Positions 20,026 to 28,914 are shown, counted from the first letter of the stretch. The stretch is DNA of 64,000 nucleotides from Bradyrhizobium cajani (GCF_009759665.1 NZ_WQNE01000001.1:248001-312000), one strand, 5' to 3'. Program-made: numbers and translations. Notes: a model not told the origin generated them from the letters alone.

Positions 20026-20559
20026 CTAACCGCCATACCACATCCGCCGAAGCAGCCCATCGCCGCGGACGAACTGGTGATAGAGAGCGGCTCCCGCATG
20101 CAACACCAGCAGCGCGACGAGGATAAAGGCGCCGAGGCCATGCGGCGCGCGCGGCGGGTAATCCGTGAAGTTCGGCAATGCCGCTCCAGTTGCGCCAAAC
20201 ACTGCGGGACCTGCACCGCTGAGGATCATCATCCCGATGCCGCTTGCGACCATGCCGAATATGACCACGTAAAACGCCACGTGCACCCAGCCTGCGATGC
20301 GTTCCTGCCAGTCCGCAGACCCCTGAACGGGTAGCGGCCTTCGATCGAACCACCACCACCACACGATGCGCACAAAGGTGAGAAGCACGACAATGATCGC
20401 GATCGGAATGTGGAAGCGAAGGATTCCCGCTTTTACGGCTGCTTCCACGGCAGTCGCGGCCCGGAATCCGGAGCCGAGCAAAGCGACGATGAGGAGCGCG
20501 CTCAACCAGTGTATCGAGACTGCGACCGCACCGTAGCGATTGGGCCTACTCTTCAGCAT
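20026..20559 (-). CDS. Cytochrome b561-type membrane protein
   Basis: A 177-residue protein with four membrane helices. Heme-ligand candidates are His in SIHWLSALL and LRFHIPIAI on the first two helices and His in VHVAFYVV and LHAGAALYHQF on the last two. This is the bacterial cytochrome b561 arrangement, which carries electrons from quinol or other donors. Its start overlaps the end of the MarR gene by 14 bases, so the two are co-transcribed and it is probably autoregulated through MarR. Confidence 0.87.
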   Translation of the reverse strand: MLKSRPNRYGAVAVSIHWLSALLIVALLGSGFRAATAVEAAVKAGILRFHIPIAIIVVLLTFVRIVWWWWFDRRPLPVQGSADWQERIAGWVHVAFYVVIFGMVASGIGMMILSGAGPAVFGATGAALPNFTDYPPRAPHGLGAFILVALLVLHAGAALYHQFVRGDGLLRRMWYGG

Positions 20560-21016
20560 CTCCTGGTCCTTGCAGCTTGCCGCGCAGCGCCGACAAGACG
20601 CTTCGCGTGGTTTCGATGTCCTTGACCCGCAGCCCTTCCGAGAGCTCGTTGATCCAGGGCGCCTGCAGGCGCATGGCGGCCTCGAACGTCTGCTTCCCCT
20701 TGCTGGTCAGAACGACGAGTTGAGCCCGCCGGTGATGCGGGTTTGGCTCGAAGGCGACCAGACCTTCCATTTCCAGATCGTTGACGATTCGCTGCACGTT
20801 CTGCCGGTTCGCTCCCATGTCGCGCGCCAGCCATGCGACCGGTTGCGGCCTTGCCGCCGCGGCGATGGTGCCGAGCACCTGCCAGCGAGCGCTGGTCAGG
20901 CCGAGCTTGGCGACCAGCCTGTCGCCCGCCGCGAGCAGGCGGTTGTTGAGGCTGAAGAGGTCGAGAATGAGAGCACTCAAGGCGGTTCCGACCGGTGTTC
21001 GCTCGGTATCCTTCAT
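20546..21016 (-). CDS. MarR family regulator
   Basis: A 156-residue winged-helix protein. Recognition region is PVAWLARDMGANRQNVQRI, with the wing in VAFEPNPHHRRAQLVVLTSKG, the MarR hallmark. It lies divergent to a small monooxygenase gene, with two strong palindromes in the 96-base gap. It should repress both its own cytochrome b561 operon and the monooxygenase. Ligand unknown. Confidence 0.9.
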   Translation of the reverse strand: MKDTERTPVGTALSALILDLFSLNNRLLAAGDRLVAKLGLTSARWQVLGTIAAAARPQPVAWLARDMGANRQNVQRIVNDLEMEGLVAFEPNPHHRRAQLVVLTSKGKQTFEAAMRLQAPWINELSEGLRVKDIETTRSVLSALRGKLQGPGDAEE

Positions 21017-21035
21017 ATGTCACCATAATTCATTA

Positions 21036-21053
21036 TTGACATCATGATGTCAA
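21036..21053. promoter_or_regulatory. Perfect 18-base palindrome TTGACATCATGATGTCAA, likely MarR operator
   Basis: Both halves TTGACATCA are perfect complements. It lies 20 bases before the MarR start and shares the GACATCAT core with the site at 21067-21087. Confidence 0.75.
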
Positions 21054-21066
21054 GAATATAGTATCG

Positions 21067-21087
21067 ATGATGTCGTAATGACATCAT
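21067..21087. promoter_or_regulatory. Second operator: ATGATGTC-N5-GACATCAT
   Basis: Two perfect 8-base arms separated by 5 bases, 26 bases before the monooxygenase start. The arms are the same sequence as the first operator's inner half-sites but with different spacing. Confidence 0.72.
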
Positions 21088-21112
21088 ATCACCAATTTGA
21101 ACGGAGCTCAAA

Positions 21113-21481
21113 ATGGCGCACTTGCAGCCCATGGACCCTGCTTTCCCGATCGATCGTCAGCTCGCCGTCGATGCATCCCCCGTCGTGCTCGTGAACGTCT
21201 TCACGCTCGACAAGGCCGACGAGCAGACGTTCCTCCGCACCTGGCAGGACGATGCGGAATTCATGAAGCGGCAGCCCGGCTTCATCTCGACCCAGCTTCA
21301 TCGCGCGATCGGCGAAAGCCCGACATATCTGAACTACGCCGTCTGGGAATCGACCGCCACTTTCCGCGCCGCGTTCACGCATCCGGAGTTCAGGGCAAAG
21401 ATCTCGGCCTATCCGACGTCGGCCAAGGCTTCCCCGCATCTCTTCCAGAAAGTCGGCGTACCCGGCATCTGCGTGGCCTGA
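21113..21481 (+). CDS. Antibiotic biosynthesis monooxygenase (ABM) domain protein
   Basis: A 122-residue ferredoxin-like fold protein. The ABM pattern is seen in VLVNVFTLDKADEQTFLRTW, then QPGFISTQLHRAIG and LNYAVWESTATFRAAF. Such proteins oxidise quinols or degrade small compounds, and some act as heme-degrading enzymes. CGGAG precedes the ATG. It is controlled together with MarR and cytochrome b561, suggesting a response to a quinone-like or electrophilic compound, which is inference. Confidence 0.85.
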   Translation: MAHLQPMDPAFPIDRQLAVDASPVVLVNVFTLDKADEQTFLRTWQDDAEFMKRQPGFISTQLHRAIGESPTYLNYAVWESTATFRAAFTHPEFRAKISAYPTSAKASPHLFQKVGVPGICVA

Positions 21482-21644
21482 GCGCAGTTGGGGACAAGAC
21501 GGCACGCACATGGAGTGGCGAAATGCGTGCGGCCGAGATCACGCGAGAAATGATCGCGCTGGCCGTGCGCGGAGCACGGGTGCTCTGTGCCTTGCGCGAC
21601 GAACGTGCCAGACAAACCGAAGCACGACGCCGCCGCTCCTGCAC

Positions 21645-22052
21645 TCAGCGCAAGCGCTTTGGCAGCTTTGGCAGCTTGTCGGGATTGAACGCCGGTGCCT
21701 GCCCGGTTGGTTCAGGTGCCGGCGGCTGTTGTTCCGTCAGAATGAGCGTTCCCTGGAGGATCATTCCCGGCACCTGGGCTGCCCTCGCCGTGTAGGTCGC
21801 GACCTTGCCGGGACAGTTTCCCTCGATGTCGAGCGTCAGCTCATCATCGACGCCGAAGACCGTTGCACGTCCGTCGGTATGACGCTTCGTCGACACGGTG
21901 GCGGTGAAGCGATCTCCATCGACCTTGCAGGAGCCGTGATAAGTCATCAGGCTGTCGCAGCCCCAGATTTGTCCGTCTGCGACATGGACGATCCCGGTAC
22001 CCTGATCGAGCGGCGTCTTGTACCACGCCGCGTAGGTGCCGTCCTTCAGCAT
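21645..22052 (-). CDS. GrlR-like small protein with a Pro-rich tail
   Basis: A 135-residue protein. Its first part (MLKDGTYAAWYKTPLDQGTG, then GQIWGCDSLMTYHGSC and TVSTKRHTDG) resembles the calycin-like GrlR/T3SS negative-regulator fold. From about residue 103 it turns Gln/Pro-rich and ends PDKLPKLPKRLR. I am fairly confident of the family resemblance but not of a role in type III secretion, since no secretion genes are nearby. A decayed copy of its 3' end is at 10462-10577. Confidence 0.6.
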   Translation of the reverse strand: MLKDGTYAAWYKTPLDQGTGIVHVADGQIWGCDSLMTYHGSCKVDGDRFTATVSTKRHTDGRATVFGVDDELTLDIEGNCPGKVATYTARAAQVPGMILQGTLILTEQQPPAPEPTGQAPAFNPDKLPKLPKRLR

Positions 22053-22114
22053 GGGAGCAGTCTCCCCCTGGTATTCCCTCGCGAATAATCCGCATGATTA
22101 GCGCTAAGAAACGG

Positions 22115-22282
22115 TTAATCGCGCAGCCCGTGCCAATCCGGTCTGTCCCTCCGCAGCTCGGCTTCAAGTTCCTCGATAATGCTGTGAAGCAGACACACGG
22201 CGAGCGGGTCGGTCACTTCCCGCTCCAAACGCCTGTAACGCGCGATCTGGAATTCCTGCTCTCGCAACTGTTGCTCTGTCAT
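22115..22282 (-). CDS. Small helical protein, unknown
   Basis: A 55-residue protein starting MTEQQLREQEFQIARYRRLE and ending in a charged helix. AGGG precedes the start at 22282; an in-frame ATG at 22321 lacks a site. No family recognised. It is strongly helical and may be a small DNA-associated or stress protein. It sits with two more small genes on the same strand. Confidence 0.55.
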   Translation of the reverse strand: MTEQQLREQEFQIARYRRLEREVTDPLAVCLLHSIIEELEAELRRDRPDWHGLRD

Positions 22283-22494
22283 CGGACGGGCCCTCCGACA
22301 AACCGACGCGGAGGAAGCCAAGTCGTTTCGTTAAAATTTTCGGATCATTCGCGATGGTTTCCGATCGGTAAAAAAACGGCGCGGCGCCCGGCTGCGCCGG
22401 CACGCTCCGGACGAACAGCCGAGGTCGCTCTCGGCTTCCGGCCTCAGCGAGCGCGCCACCATTGGCGAAGAAGGCTGCCCGGTCATAGCCGATG

Positions 22495-22728
22495 TCACGG
22501 CACGTCGCCGCTGCGGTGACTTTCACCGATGCTGTGCGGCTTGTTCAGGAAGAACTCCCGATTGCCGAGCGCCGCTTCCGCATATTGATCGATCGCGACC
22601 TGGATCGCCTCTACGTGCATGCGGCACCACCCCTCGCGGCAAGACAGGCGCCGCACATGATCGAGAGCCTTCAGGAATTCGGGCGGCTCCTGCATGTCGG
22701 AGAAATAGGCCGGCCTCTGTCCCTTCAT
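22495..22728 (-). CDS. Small unknown protein, 77 residues
   Basis: It begins MKGQRPAYFSDMQEPPEFLK and has two Cys in a central segment with the sequence CREGWC. Its ATG overlaps the stop of the gene at 22725, so the two are translationally coupled. No family is recognised. Cys-x4-Cys may bind metal, which is unproven. Confidence 0.55.
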   Translation of the reverse strand: MKGQRPAYFSDMQEPPEFLKALDHVRRLSCREGWCRMHVEAIQVAIDQYAEAALGNREFFLNKPHSIGESHRSGDVP

Positions 22729-23021
22729 ACCTGCGCCACCTCTCGCAGCGGGACGAGACGCCGCCCCTCGACACGGCGCGGAGGCGTCGGCTTTCGGCGG
22801 GGAACGAAGAGGCTGGCGACGACGATCGGGTCGGTGTCGCCGAGAGCGGCCCGCTCCTGAACGAGCCCGCTCATCACCATGCGCATTTTCATGACTTCCT
22901 CGGCGACGAAGGCGCAGTCTTCGTCCCGGTTGATTTGCTCATGCATGACGGCCTCAGCCTCGCGCATGCTGACACGCAATGCTCTGATAATTCTGCGGAT
23001 TTCACTGATGCGGTTGTCCAT
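22725..23021 (-). CDS. Small helical unknown protein, 98 residues
   Basis: The N-terminal two-thirds is a long charged helix (RISEIRRIIRALRVSMREAE, about residues 4-23, and onward through EEVMKMRMVMSGLVQ). GGGAG stands before the ATG at 23021. It is first of a two-gene unit with 22495-22728. I do not recognise it. Confidence 0.55.
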   Translation of the reverse strand: MDNRISEIRRIIRALRVSMREAEAVMHEQINRDEDCAFVAEEVMKMRMVMSGLVQERAALGDTDPIVVASLFVPRRKPTPPRRVEGRRLVPLREVAQV

Positions 23022-23184
23022 GGCTCGCTCCCTTGGCTGGACGACCAGCATAAGAACAAAACATGAACATTTAGTCAATCGGCCTGAAGTAGAGCGACGC
23101 CGCAGCGACACGCCATAGGCTGCGCCGGCGAAGAGCCCAGCCCATCTCGCTACTCCACGCCGGACCTCGCGCTTTAGGCGAAGA

Positions 23185-25647
23185 TCAGAACGTCATCCGC
23201 ATCCCCGCATAGAACGCGCGCGGCCTTGCCGGGCTGAGCGAGCGCGGATCGGTGAATTCTGCGCCACCATTGGTGAAGTTGGGCAACGCTTCGCGGTCGA
23301 AGAACTGTCCGTAGGTCGCGTAGCGCTTGTCGAAGATGTTGTCGACGCGGCCGTAGAGCTGGAAGTTCTTCGTCACCTGATAGGACGTATGGAGATTGAA
23401 GACCGTGTAGGACGGCAGTCTCGCGAACTGGTTCGACTCGTCGCCAACGAAATACTGGCTGGAGACGAACAACGCGTTGCCGCCGACTTTCCAGACGTCG
23501 GTCACGTTGTAGTCGACGCCCACTTTGATGCGGTGGCGCGGAATCGCGGGAATCTGGTTGCCGGGCAGGACCTGGATGGTCTCGGTGACGGGATCCCTGA
23601 ACGGGCTTTCGGAGCCGAGTTCGAAAGCGTCGAGATAGCGAGCGTCGACGAAGGCATAGCTTGCCTGGAACTGGAGCGTGGGGGACTTGATGTTGACCTC
23701 GGCCTCGAACCCCTGACGCCGCGTTCTGCCGACGTTGGTGAAATAACCGAAGCCGGTGCGTCCGACCGCAGGAACGGCTGCGATGTCGTCATAATTGGTG
23801 GCGCGGAAGCCGCCAATCTTCCAGCCGAGCGTGCCGATGTTCAGCTCCTTGGTGCCGCGGAAGCCAGCCTCCACCGTCTTGGATACGACCTGCTTGAGCG
23901 GCGGATCGGAGACGAGAAACGCAGCGATGAGACAGGGACGGGCCGGATCGGAGCAGCCGAGCTCGAGCGGCGTCGGCACCCGGTTGGCCTCGGAATAGCC
24001 GGCATAGGCGGTCAGCTCCGGCGTGATCTTGTAGGTGCCGCCGATGACCGGATTGAATCGGGTGAAGGTGTGATCGCCGTTGAGCGCGGTCCCCAGCTGA
24101 TCTTCCAGTGTGATGCGCGCCACGTTGAAGCGTCCGCCGCCGGTGACGGCGAAGGCGTCCGTGACGTTGAACGTGTCCATGGCGTAAAGGCCGTTATACT
24201 GGTTGACGGTCCGCAGCGAGACGGGACCGGCAACAGGATCTGTCGTGGGCGTCGCGCCGAGGAAGAGGCCGCTGCCGCTGACGACGTAGTTTTCGCCCAT
24301 CGTGCCGATCTCGGCGGTGGCGTTGTAGCGCGTGACACTGGCATCATAGGTCGCGCCCATCACGAAGCGGTTGTCGTGTCCGAACAATTGATCGGTATTG
24401 GTGGCCTGCCCCGATACGCCGAAAGTGGTCGAACGGATCGAGCCCCGATCGATCTCGCCGAGGATCGTGCCCGACGCGAAAGGATTGGCAAGGGGCAGGC
24501 CGTTCACACCGTTCGCAGGCGTGGCGCCGTCGCCAAAGCAGAGAAGACCAGCGAGCCCCGGATCGGTGCATTCCTGCGCGTCGGTCGGATTGCCGTCGAC
24601 GATCTTCTGCTCGTACCTGCGGACATGGGCGGTGCCTTCGAGCGTCCAGGTCGGCGTCGCGTCGACCTTGCCGGTCAGGTTGAGATAGCCGACCCGATTC
24701 GAGGTGGTCTGCGGTGTCGTGTAGGTCGCGCCCCAGTATTTATCGAGCAACTCGGCGGGAACGGTGGCGCTGGCACCGAAATCGTTCTTGGCGACGCCCA
24801 TGTTGGCGTGGAATTCGCTGTCGCCGGCCTTGTAGCCGACATCGCCGTAGAAGCGCCGCACGTCCGATTGCGAGAAATTGCGGAAGCCGTTGTCGTGCAG
24901 GCCTTCGAGCGCGGCATAGACGGCGTAGTTCTTGTCGACCTGCTTGCCCCATTGCGCCGAACCCTGGATGCGGCCGAACGAGCCGCCCATGAGATCGAGC
25001 TCCGCACCCTGATAGGTGAAGCCGTCCTTCATTTGCAGATTGATCGCGCCGCCGAGCGCATTGAGGCCGAAGGCGGGATTGTTGGTCACCAGCGTCACTG
25101 AGCGGATCGCGGCGGTCGGGATCAGGTCCCAGTTGACGGCGTCGGAGAAGGCTTCGTTGATGCGGACGCCGTTCTGGTACACCGCAAGGCCCTGCGGCGT
25201 GCCCGTCACGGGCGAAGCGACAAAGCCGCGGAATTCGACATCCGGCTGAAACGGATTGCCCGTGACCTCGGTGATATTGACCCCGGCGATGTTATCGCGC
25301 AGCGCGTCGGTGACGTTCAGCGAGCCGGTGCGCTTGATCTGGCTGGCATCGACGGCATTGACCGCTGACGGAACCTTGTCGACATCGAGACCTCTGCCGG
25401 TGCCCGGCGAGGTCGGGTAGACGTAGATGCGTGTCTTGGGGCGGGACGAAGATGCCCCCGCACGCTCGACCGGCCGCGAAGACGCCGTGCGCCTTGCCGC
25501 GGAGGGCGGCGGCGCTGTCACCTCGACCGGCGGCAGGTTCTGGACGTTGGTCTCCTCGTCCTGCGCGGCCACGGCAGGGCTCGCGAAGACAATTCCAGAC
25601 ACCAGCCCCGTCGACACCGAGGCAATCAACAAACCACGCTTGCCCAT
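23185..25647 (-). CDS. TonB-dependent outer-membrane receptor
   Basis: About 820 residues. A signal peptide (MGKRGLLIASVSTGLVSGI) is followed by a linker rich in Ala, Pro and Arg, a plug domain (ALRDNIAGVNITEVTGNPFQ, then FGLNALGGAINLQMKDG) and a 22-strand-type barrel ending in Phe. Start 25647 has GGGAAGG 5 bases upstream; 25671 is an alternative. It sits downstream of a sensor kinase on the same strand, in a window full of lanthanide-dependent genes, so a metal-chelate (lanthanophore-like) ligand is attractive but unproven. It could equally carry iron or PQQ. Confidence 0.88.
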   Translation of the reverse strand: MGKRGLLIASVSTGLVSGIVFASPAVAAQDEETNVQNLPPVEVTAPPPSAARRTASSRPVERAGASSSRPKTRIYVYPTSPGTGRGLDVDKVPSAVNAVDASQIKRTGSLNVTDALRDNIAGVNITEVTGNPFQPDVEFRGFVASPVTGTPQGLAVYQNGVRINEAFSDAVNWDLIPTAAIRSVTLVTNNPAFGLNALGGAINLQMKDGFTYQGAELDLMGGSFGRIQGSAQWGKQVDKNYAVYAALEGLHDNGFRNFSQSDVRRFYGDVGYKAGDSEFHANMGVAKNDFGASATVPAELLDKYWGATYTTPQTTSNRVGYLNLTGKVDATPTWTLEGTAHVRRYEQKIVDGNPTDAQECTDPGLAGLLCFGDGATPANGVNGLPLANPFASGTILGEIDRGSIRSTTFGVSGQATNTDQLFGHDNRFVMGATYDASVTRYNATAEIGTMGENYVVSGSGLFLGATPTTDPVAGPVSLRTVNQYNGLYAMDTFNVTDAFAVTGGGRFNVARITLEDQLGTALNGDHTFTRFNPVIGGTYKITPELTAYAGYSEANRVPTPLELGCSDPARPCLIAAFLVSDPPLKQVVSKTVEAGFRGTKELNIGTLGWKIGGFRATNYDDIAAVPAVGRTGFGYFTNVGRTRRQGFEAEVNIKSPTLQFQASYAFVDARYLDAFELGSESPFRDPVTETIQVLPGNQIPAIPRHRIKVGVDYNVTDVWKVGGNALFVSSQYFVGDESNQFARLPSYTVFNLHTSYQVTKNFQLYGRVDNIFDKRYATYGQFFDREALPNFTNGGAEFTDPRSLSPARPRAFYAGMRMTF

Positions 25648-25766
25648 CCCAGCCTTCCCATCCGTGACCATCGGCTGTTTTGATTTTCGCCGTTTCGTCG
25701 GGATGAGTGTAATCAGCGGTCGCAATCCCGCCAGCCACAAAAGATCGGGCAATATCCGCTCCCGTT

Positions 25767-25796
25767 TTCCCGATCAAATCGGGAATTTTTCCCGAT
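25767..25796. promoter_or_regulatory. Three TTCCCGAT/ATCGGGAA half-sites upstream of the TonB receptor
   Basis: Half-sites at 25767-25774, 25778-25785 and 25789-25796 alternate in direction. They lie between the kinase gene's stop and the receptor's start, so they may be a binding site for a regulator of the receptor, or a terminator for the kinase transcript. Confidence 0.45.
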
Positions 25797-25800
25797 CATC

Positions 25801-27159
25801 TCAGGCCGCCGCCGTCGGGACCAGCGCCTCGACGGTCAAACCGCCGTCGCCGGAGACGACGTTGAGCGTGCCGCCCAGTGCCAGAATCCGCTCGCGCATG
25901 CCGACGAGGCCGAAGCCGAGCTTCTGGCCCGGCTCCATGCCGCGGCCATTGTCGCTGACCCGCACCCGGGCGCAGAAGCGGCCGTCGCGTCCCTGCTGCC
26001 CCGCCGGCTCGATGACGACATTGACCGAGGTCGCGCCGGCGTGACGGAACACGTTGGTGAGGGCCTCCTGCACGATGCGGTAGATGGTGAGATCGGCGGT
26101 CTCCCCGGTGACGCCGAGCGCCGGCGAGATCAGGGTCTCGATCGCAACATCGGGATGCGACTCCCGCCACAGCCGCGACAGCGATTCGAGCGCCTGGCGC
26201 AGGCCGAGCTCGGCGAGACCGACGGGCCGGAGCCGCTCCAGCACCCGGCGATTGAACTGCTGGAGCGCGTTGATCTGCTCCAGCATGGCGCTGCCGTGCT
26301 TTCGCACGGCGTCCGCGCTCGGGTCGCGCCCATCCGCCTGCTTCGCCAGCGCGCTGGCATGCGCGCGCAGCGAGAACAGATACGGCCCGAACTCGTCGTG
26401 GAGCTCGCGCGCGATCTCCTTGCGCTCGATGTCCTGGAGCGACACCGCGCGCTCGGCAAGGCGCCGCTTGTCCTCGACGGCCTCGCCAAGCGTCGCCGCA
26501 AGATGGTTGAGCTTGGTGCAGATCGCGGCAAGTTCAGGCGCGCCGCCCGGTGCAACCCGCGCCTGATATCGCCCGCCTTCGAGCTCGGCCATCATGTCCG
26601 CCAGGGACTGAAGCGGCGCCAGCGCCCGGCCGACCACGTTCATCATCAGCAGGAACAGCACGAGCGCGATCACCGAGCCGACCTCGAGCTGGGTCACGAT
26701 GCCGTCCCAGATCTCGGCGATCTCGTCGTCGGGATGCGAGGTGATCAGGAGCGAGCCTGGCTTGCCATGGATCGACAGGGGCACGCTCACCGCGGTCTGC
26801 TCGGGATGAACCAGGCTGACGAACCAGGCCGGCGGTCCGCGCGTGTCGTCGTCGGAATCGGGCCGGGGCGGCGTGAGCGGATGACCGCCGGCGTCCCGAA
26901 GCGTGATGCTGACATGGCGCAGACGGCTGAGATCGCGCGCGATCTGGTTCAACCTCGCATCCGGGTCGGGCGCCTCGTTCAGATCCGCCACGATCATCTC
27001 GATGAACTCGCGTGCGAGCCGGATCACGCTCTGGTCCTCGGCCTGCACGCGCGGCGCGGCCTCCGCGACCTGCCGGCCGATATTGACCGCGAGCCCCAGT
27101 GCCAGCAGAAGCGCCAGCAGCAGGTTGATGCGCGCGCGCAAGGATAGATTTTGCCACAT
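25801..27159 (-). CDS. NarL-type sensor histidine kinase
   Basis: A 452-residue kinase: first membrane helix RARINLLLALLLALGLAVNI, periplasmic sensor (about residues 35-155), second helix VIALVLFLLMMNVVG, HAMP, then HisKA_3 dimerisation box with phosphoacceptor His in IARELHDEFGPYL, and an ATPase domain with VRVSDNGRGM and GFGLVGMRERI. It is divergent from a response regulator at 27371 and upstream of the TonB receptor. In Paracoccus a similar FlhSR pair controls formaldehyde and methanol genes; fghA directly after the regulator supports a comparable role here. Confidence 0.9.
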   Translation of the reverse strand: MWQNLSLRARINLLLALLLALGLAVNIGRQVAEAAPRVQAEDQSVIRLAREFIEMIVADLNEAPDPDARLNQIARDLSRLRHVSITLRDAGGHPLTPPRPDSDDDTRGPPAWFVSLVHPEQTAVSVPLSIHGKPGSLLITSHPDDEIAEIWDGIVTQLEVGSVIALVLFLLMMNVVGRALAPLQSLADMMAELEGGRYQARVAPGGAPELAAICTKLNHLAATLGEAVEDKRRLAERAVSLQDIERKEIARELHDEFGPYLFSLRAHASALAKQADGRDPSADAVRKHGSAMLEQINALQQFNRRVLERLRPVGLAELGLRQALESLSRLWRESHPDVAIETLISPALGVTGETADLTIYRIVQEALTNVFRHAGATSVNVVIEPAGQQGRDGRFCARVRVSDNGRGMEPGQKLGFGLVGMRERILALGGTLNVVSGDGGLTVEALVPTAAA

Positions 27160-27370
27160 TGGTATTGCTCGTGCCCCGCGAAGGTTTTGCCCGCGCCTGT
27201 CCGATGACGTTGACAGGGGCGAAGCGGCGGATATCTAATCGGAAGCGTACAGCAATCCCGACCGGGTTGCATGAGGCGACATGAGACGCGCGCGTCTCCT
27301 TTGTCCGGCATCATGCGGCGCAAAACAGGCAAGGTCTAACACGGGGAACGCGCTGTCGCGGGGAACGCCT

Positions 27371-27991
27371 ATGCGCATTCTGATCGTCGACGATCATCCC
27401 ATTGTCGCTTCCGGCTGCCGGGCCGTGCTGGCCGACGAAGGCGAGATCGAGATTTTGGAGGCCGCCGACGCCGAGGACGGCGAGTGCGTCTTCATCGTCG
27501 AGCGTCCCGATCTCTGCATTATCGACATCAACCTGCCGACCGTCTCCGGCTTCGAGCTCGCGCGCCGCATCCTCGAACGCGCGCCCGAGGCCCGCATCAT
27601 CATGTTCAGCATGAACGACGACCCCGCCTTCGCCGCGCGTGCAATCGAATGCGGCGCCAAGGGCTATGTCTCCAAGACCGGCGACCCCGACGATCTCGTC
27701 GAGGCCATCCGTGCCGTCGGCGGTGGCGGCACTTACCTGCCGAGCGCGATCGCGCGCAGCATCGCCTTCGCTGGGCCGGCGCTGGCGCAGAGCCCGCTGT
27801 CGAAGCTGAACGCGCGCGAGATGGAGATCCTGCGGCTGCTCAGCGCCGGCAAGAGCCTGTCCGAGATCGCCTGGCTAGTGCAGTCGTCCTACAAGACGGT
27901 GGCCAACACCTCCTCGATCATGCGCCAGAAGCTCGGAGTCAAAACCTCGGTCGAGCTGGTGCGACTGGCGATCGACAGCGGCGTCGCCTGA
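27371..27991 (+). CDS. NarL/LuxR-type response regulator
   Basis: A 206-residue regulator. Receiver domain has Asp7/Asp8 (VDDHP) and phosphoacceptor Asp52 in IIDINLP; the C-terminal LuxR HTH is LNAREMEILRLLSAGKSLSE and KTVANTSSIMRQKLGV. It is the expected partner of the divergent kinase and lies 77 bases before fghA, likely in one operon. Targets are unknown but probably include the formaldehyde-oxidation genes. The start at 27371 begins directly at the receiver sequence. Confidence 0.92.
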   Translation: MRILIVDDHPIVASGCRAVLADEGEIEILEAADAEDGECVFIVERPDLCIIDINLPTVSGFELARRILERAPEARIIMFSMNDDPAFAARAIECGAKGYVSKTGDPDDLVEAIRAVGGGGTYLPSAIARSIAFAGPALAQSPLSKLNAREMEILRLLSAGKSLSEIAWLVQSSYKTVANTSSIMRQKLGVKTSVELVRLAIDSGVA

Positions 27992-28068
27992 CCCGCGACA
28001 ACCGCCACGAATTCGGTCACACAAGCGTTGCAATCTTGATGTGGTTAGATGCCACGGAGCTTTAAGGC

Positions 28069-28914
28069 ATGACGATCCAGACTGTCTCGACCAATCAATC
28101 CTACGGCGGCGTGCAGGGCGTGTATCGCCATGCGAGCCAGGCGACCGGAACCGACATGGTGTTCTCGGTCTACGTTCCGCCGCATGCGAACGGCGCAAAA
28201 CTTCCCGTGGTCTGGTATCTGTCCGGGCTCACCTGCACGCATGCCAATGTGACCGAGAAAGGCGAATTCCGGCGCGCCTGCGCCGAGCTCGGCCTGATCT
28301 TCGTCGCGCCCGACACCTCACCGCGCGGGCCGGACGTGCCGGGCGACGCCAACAACGCCTATGATTTCGGCCTGGGCGCCGGTTTCTATGTCGACGCGAC
28401 GCAAGCGCCGTTTGCGCGAAATTATCGCATGTGGAGCTACGTCACGGACGAGCTGCCCAAACTCGTCGCGGAGAATTTTCCGGTCGACGCCAAGCGGCAG
28501 TCGGTGATGGGCCATTCCATGGGCGGACACGGCGCGCTGACGGTGGCGCTACGCAATCCGCATCGTTTTCGCGCGGCCAGCGCCTTCGCGCCGATCGTGG
28601 CACCCTCGCTGGTGCCCTGGGGCATCAAGGCGCTGACCGGCTATCTCGGGCCGAACAAGGACGCCTGGCGCAACCACGACACAGTGGCGCTGATCGAGGA
28701 CGGCGCGAAGTTTTCCGGCTTCCTGGTCGACGTCGGCGAGGCCGACAATTTCCTCAAGGAGCAGCTTAGGCCTGAGCTGCTTGAAGCCGCCTGCAGCAAG
28801 GCGAGCATCCCGCTGACGCTGCGGCGGCAGGCGGGGTATGACCACAGCTATTATTTCATCTCGACCTTCATGAGCGACCATCTGCACTGGCATGCGGAGC
28901 GGCTGAAGGGGTGA
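28069..28914 (+). CDS. fghA: S-formylglutathione hydrolase
   Basis: A 281-residue esterase-D family enzyme. Nucleophile Ser150 is in GHSMGGHG, the Asp is in VDVGEADNF and the His in AGYDHSYYF; the oxyanion region LSGLTCTHANV is intact. It converts S-formylglutathione to formate and glutathione, the step after FrmA (56480). It is separated from frmA and gfa by 27 kb, but follows a response regulator. Confidence 0.95.
   Translation: MTIQTVSTNQSYGGVQGVYRHASQATGTDMVFSVYVPPHANGAKLPVVWYLSGLTCTHANVTEKGEFRRACAELGLIFVAPDTSPRGPDVPGDANNAYDFGLGAGFYVDATQAPFARNYRMWSYVTDELPKLVAENFPVDAKRQSVMGHSMGGHGALTVALRNPHRFRAASAFAPIVAPSLVPWGIKALTGYLGPNKDAWRNHDTVALIEDGAKFSGFLVDVGEADNFLKEQLRPELLEAACSKASIPLTLRRQAGYDHSYYFISTFMSDHLHWHAERLKG

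Noticed and set aside
22164..22526. 121-codon leftward frame overlapping the small gene at 22115
   Set aside because: Possible but conflicts with the better-supported small gene and has no family resemblance.
23389..25101. 570-codon open frame opposite the TonB receptor
   Set aside because: Shadow of the receptor gene.
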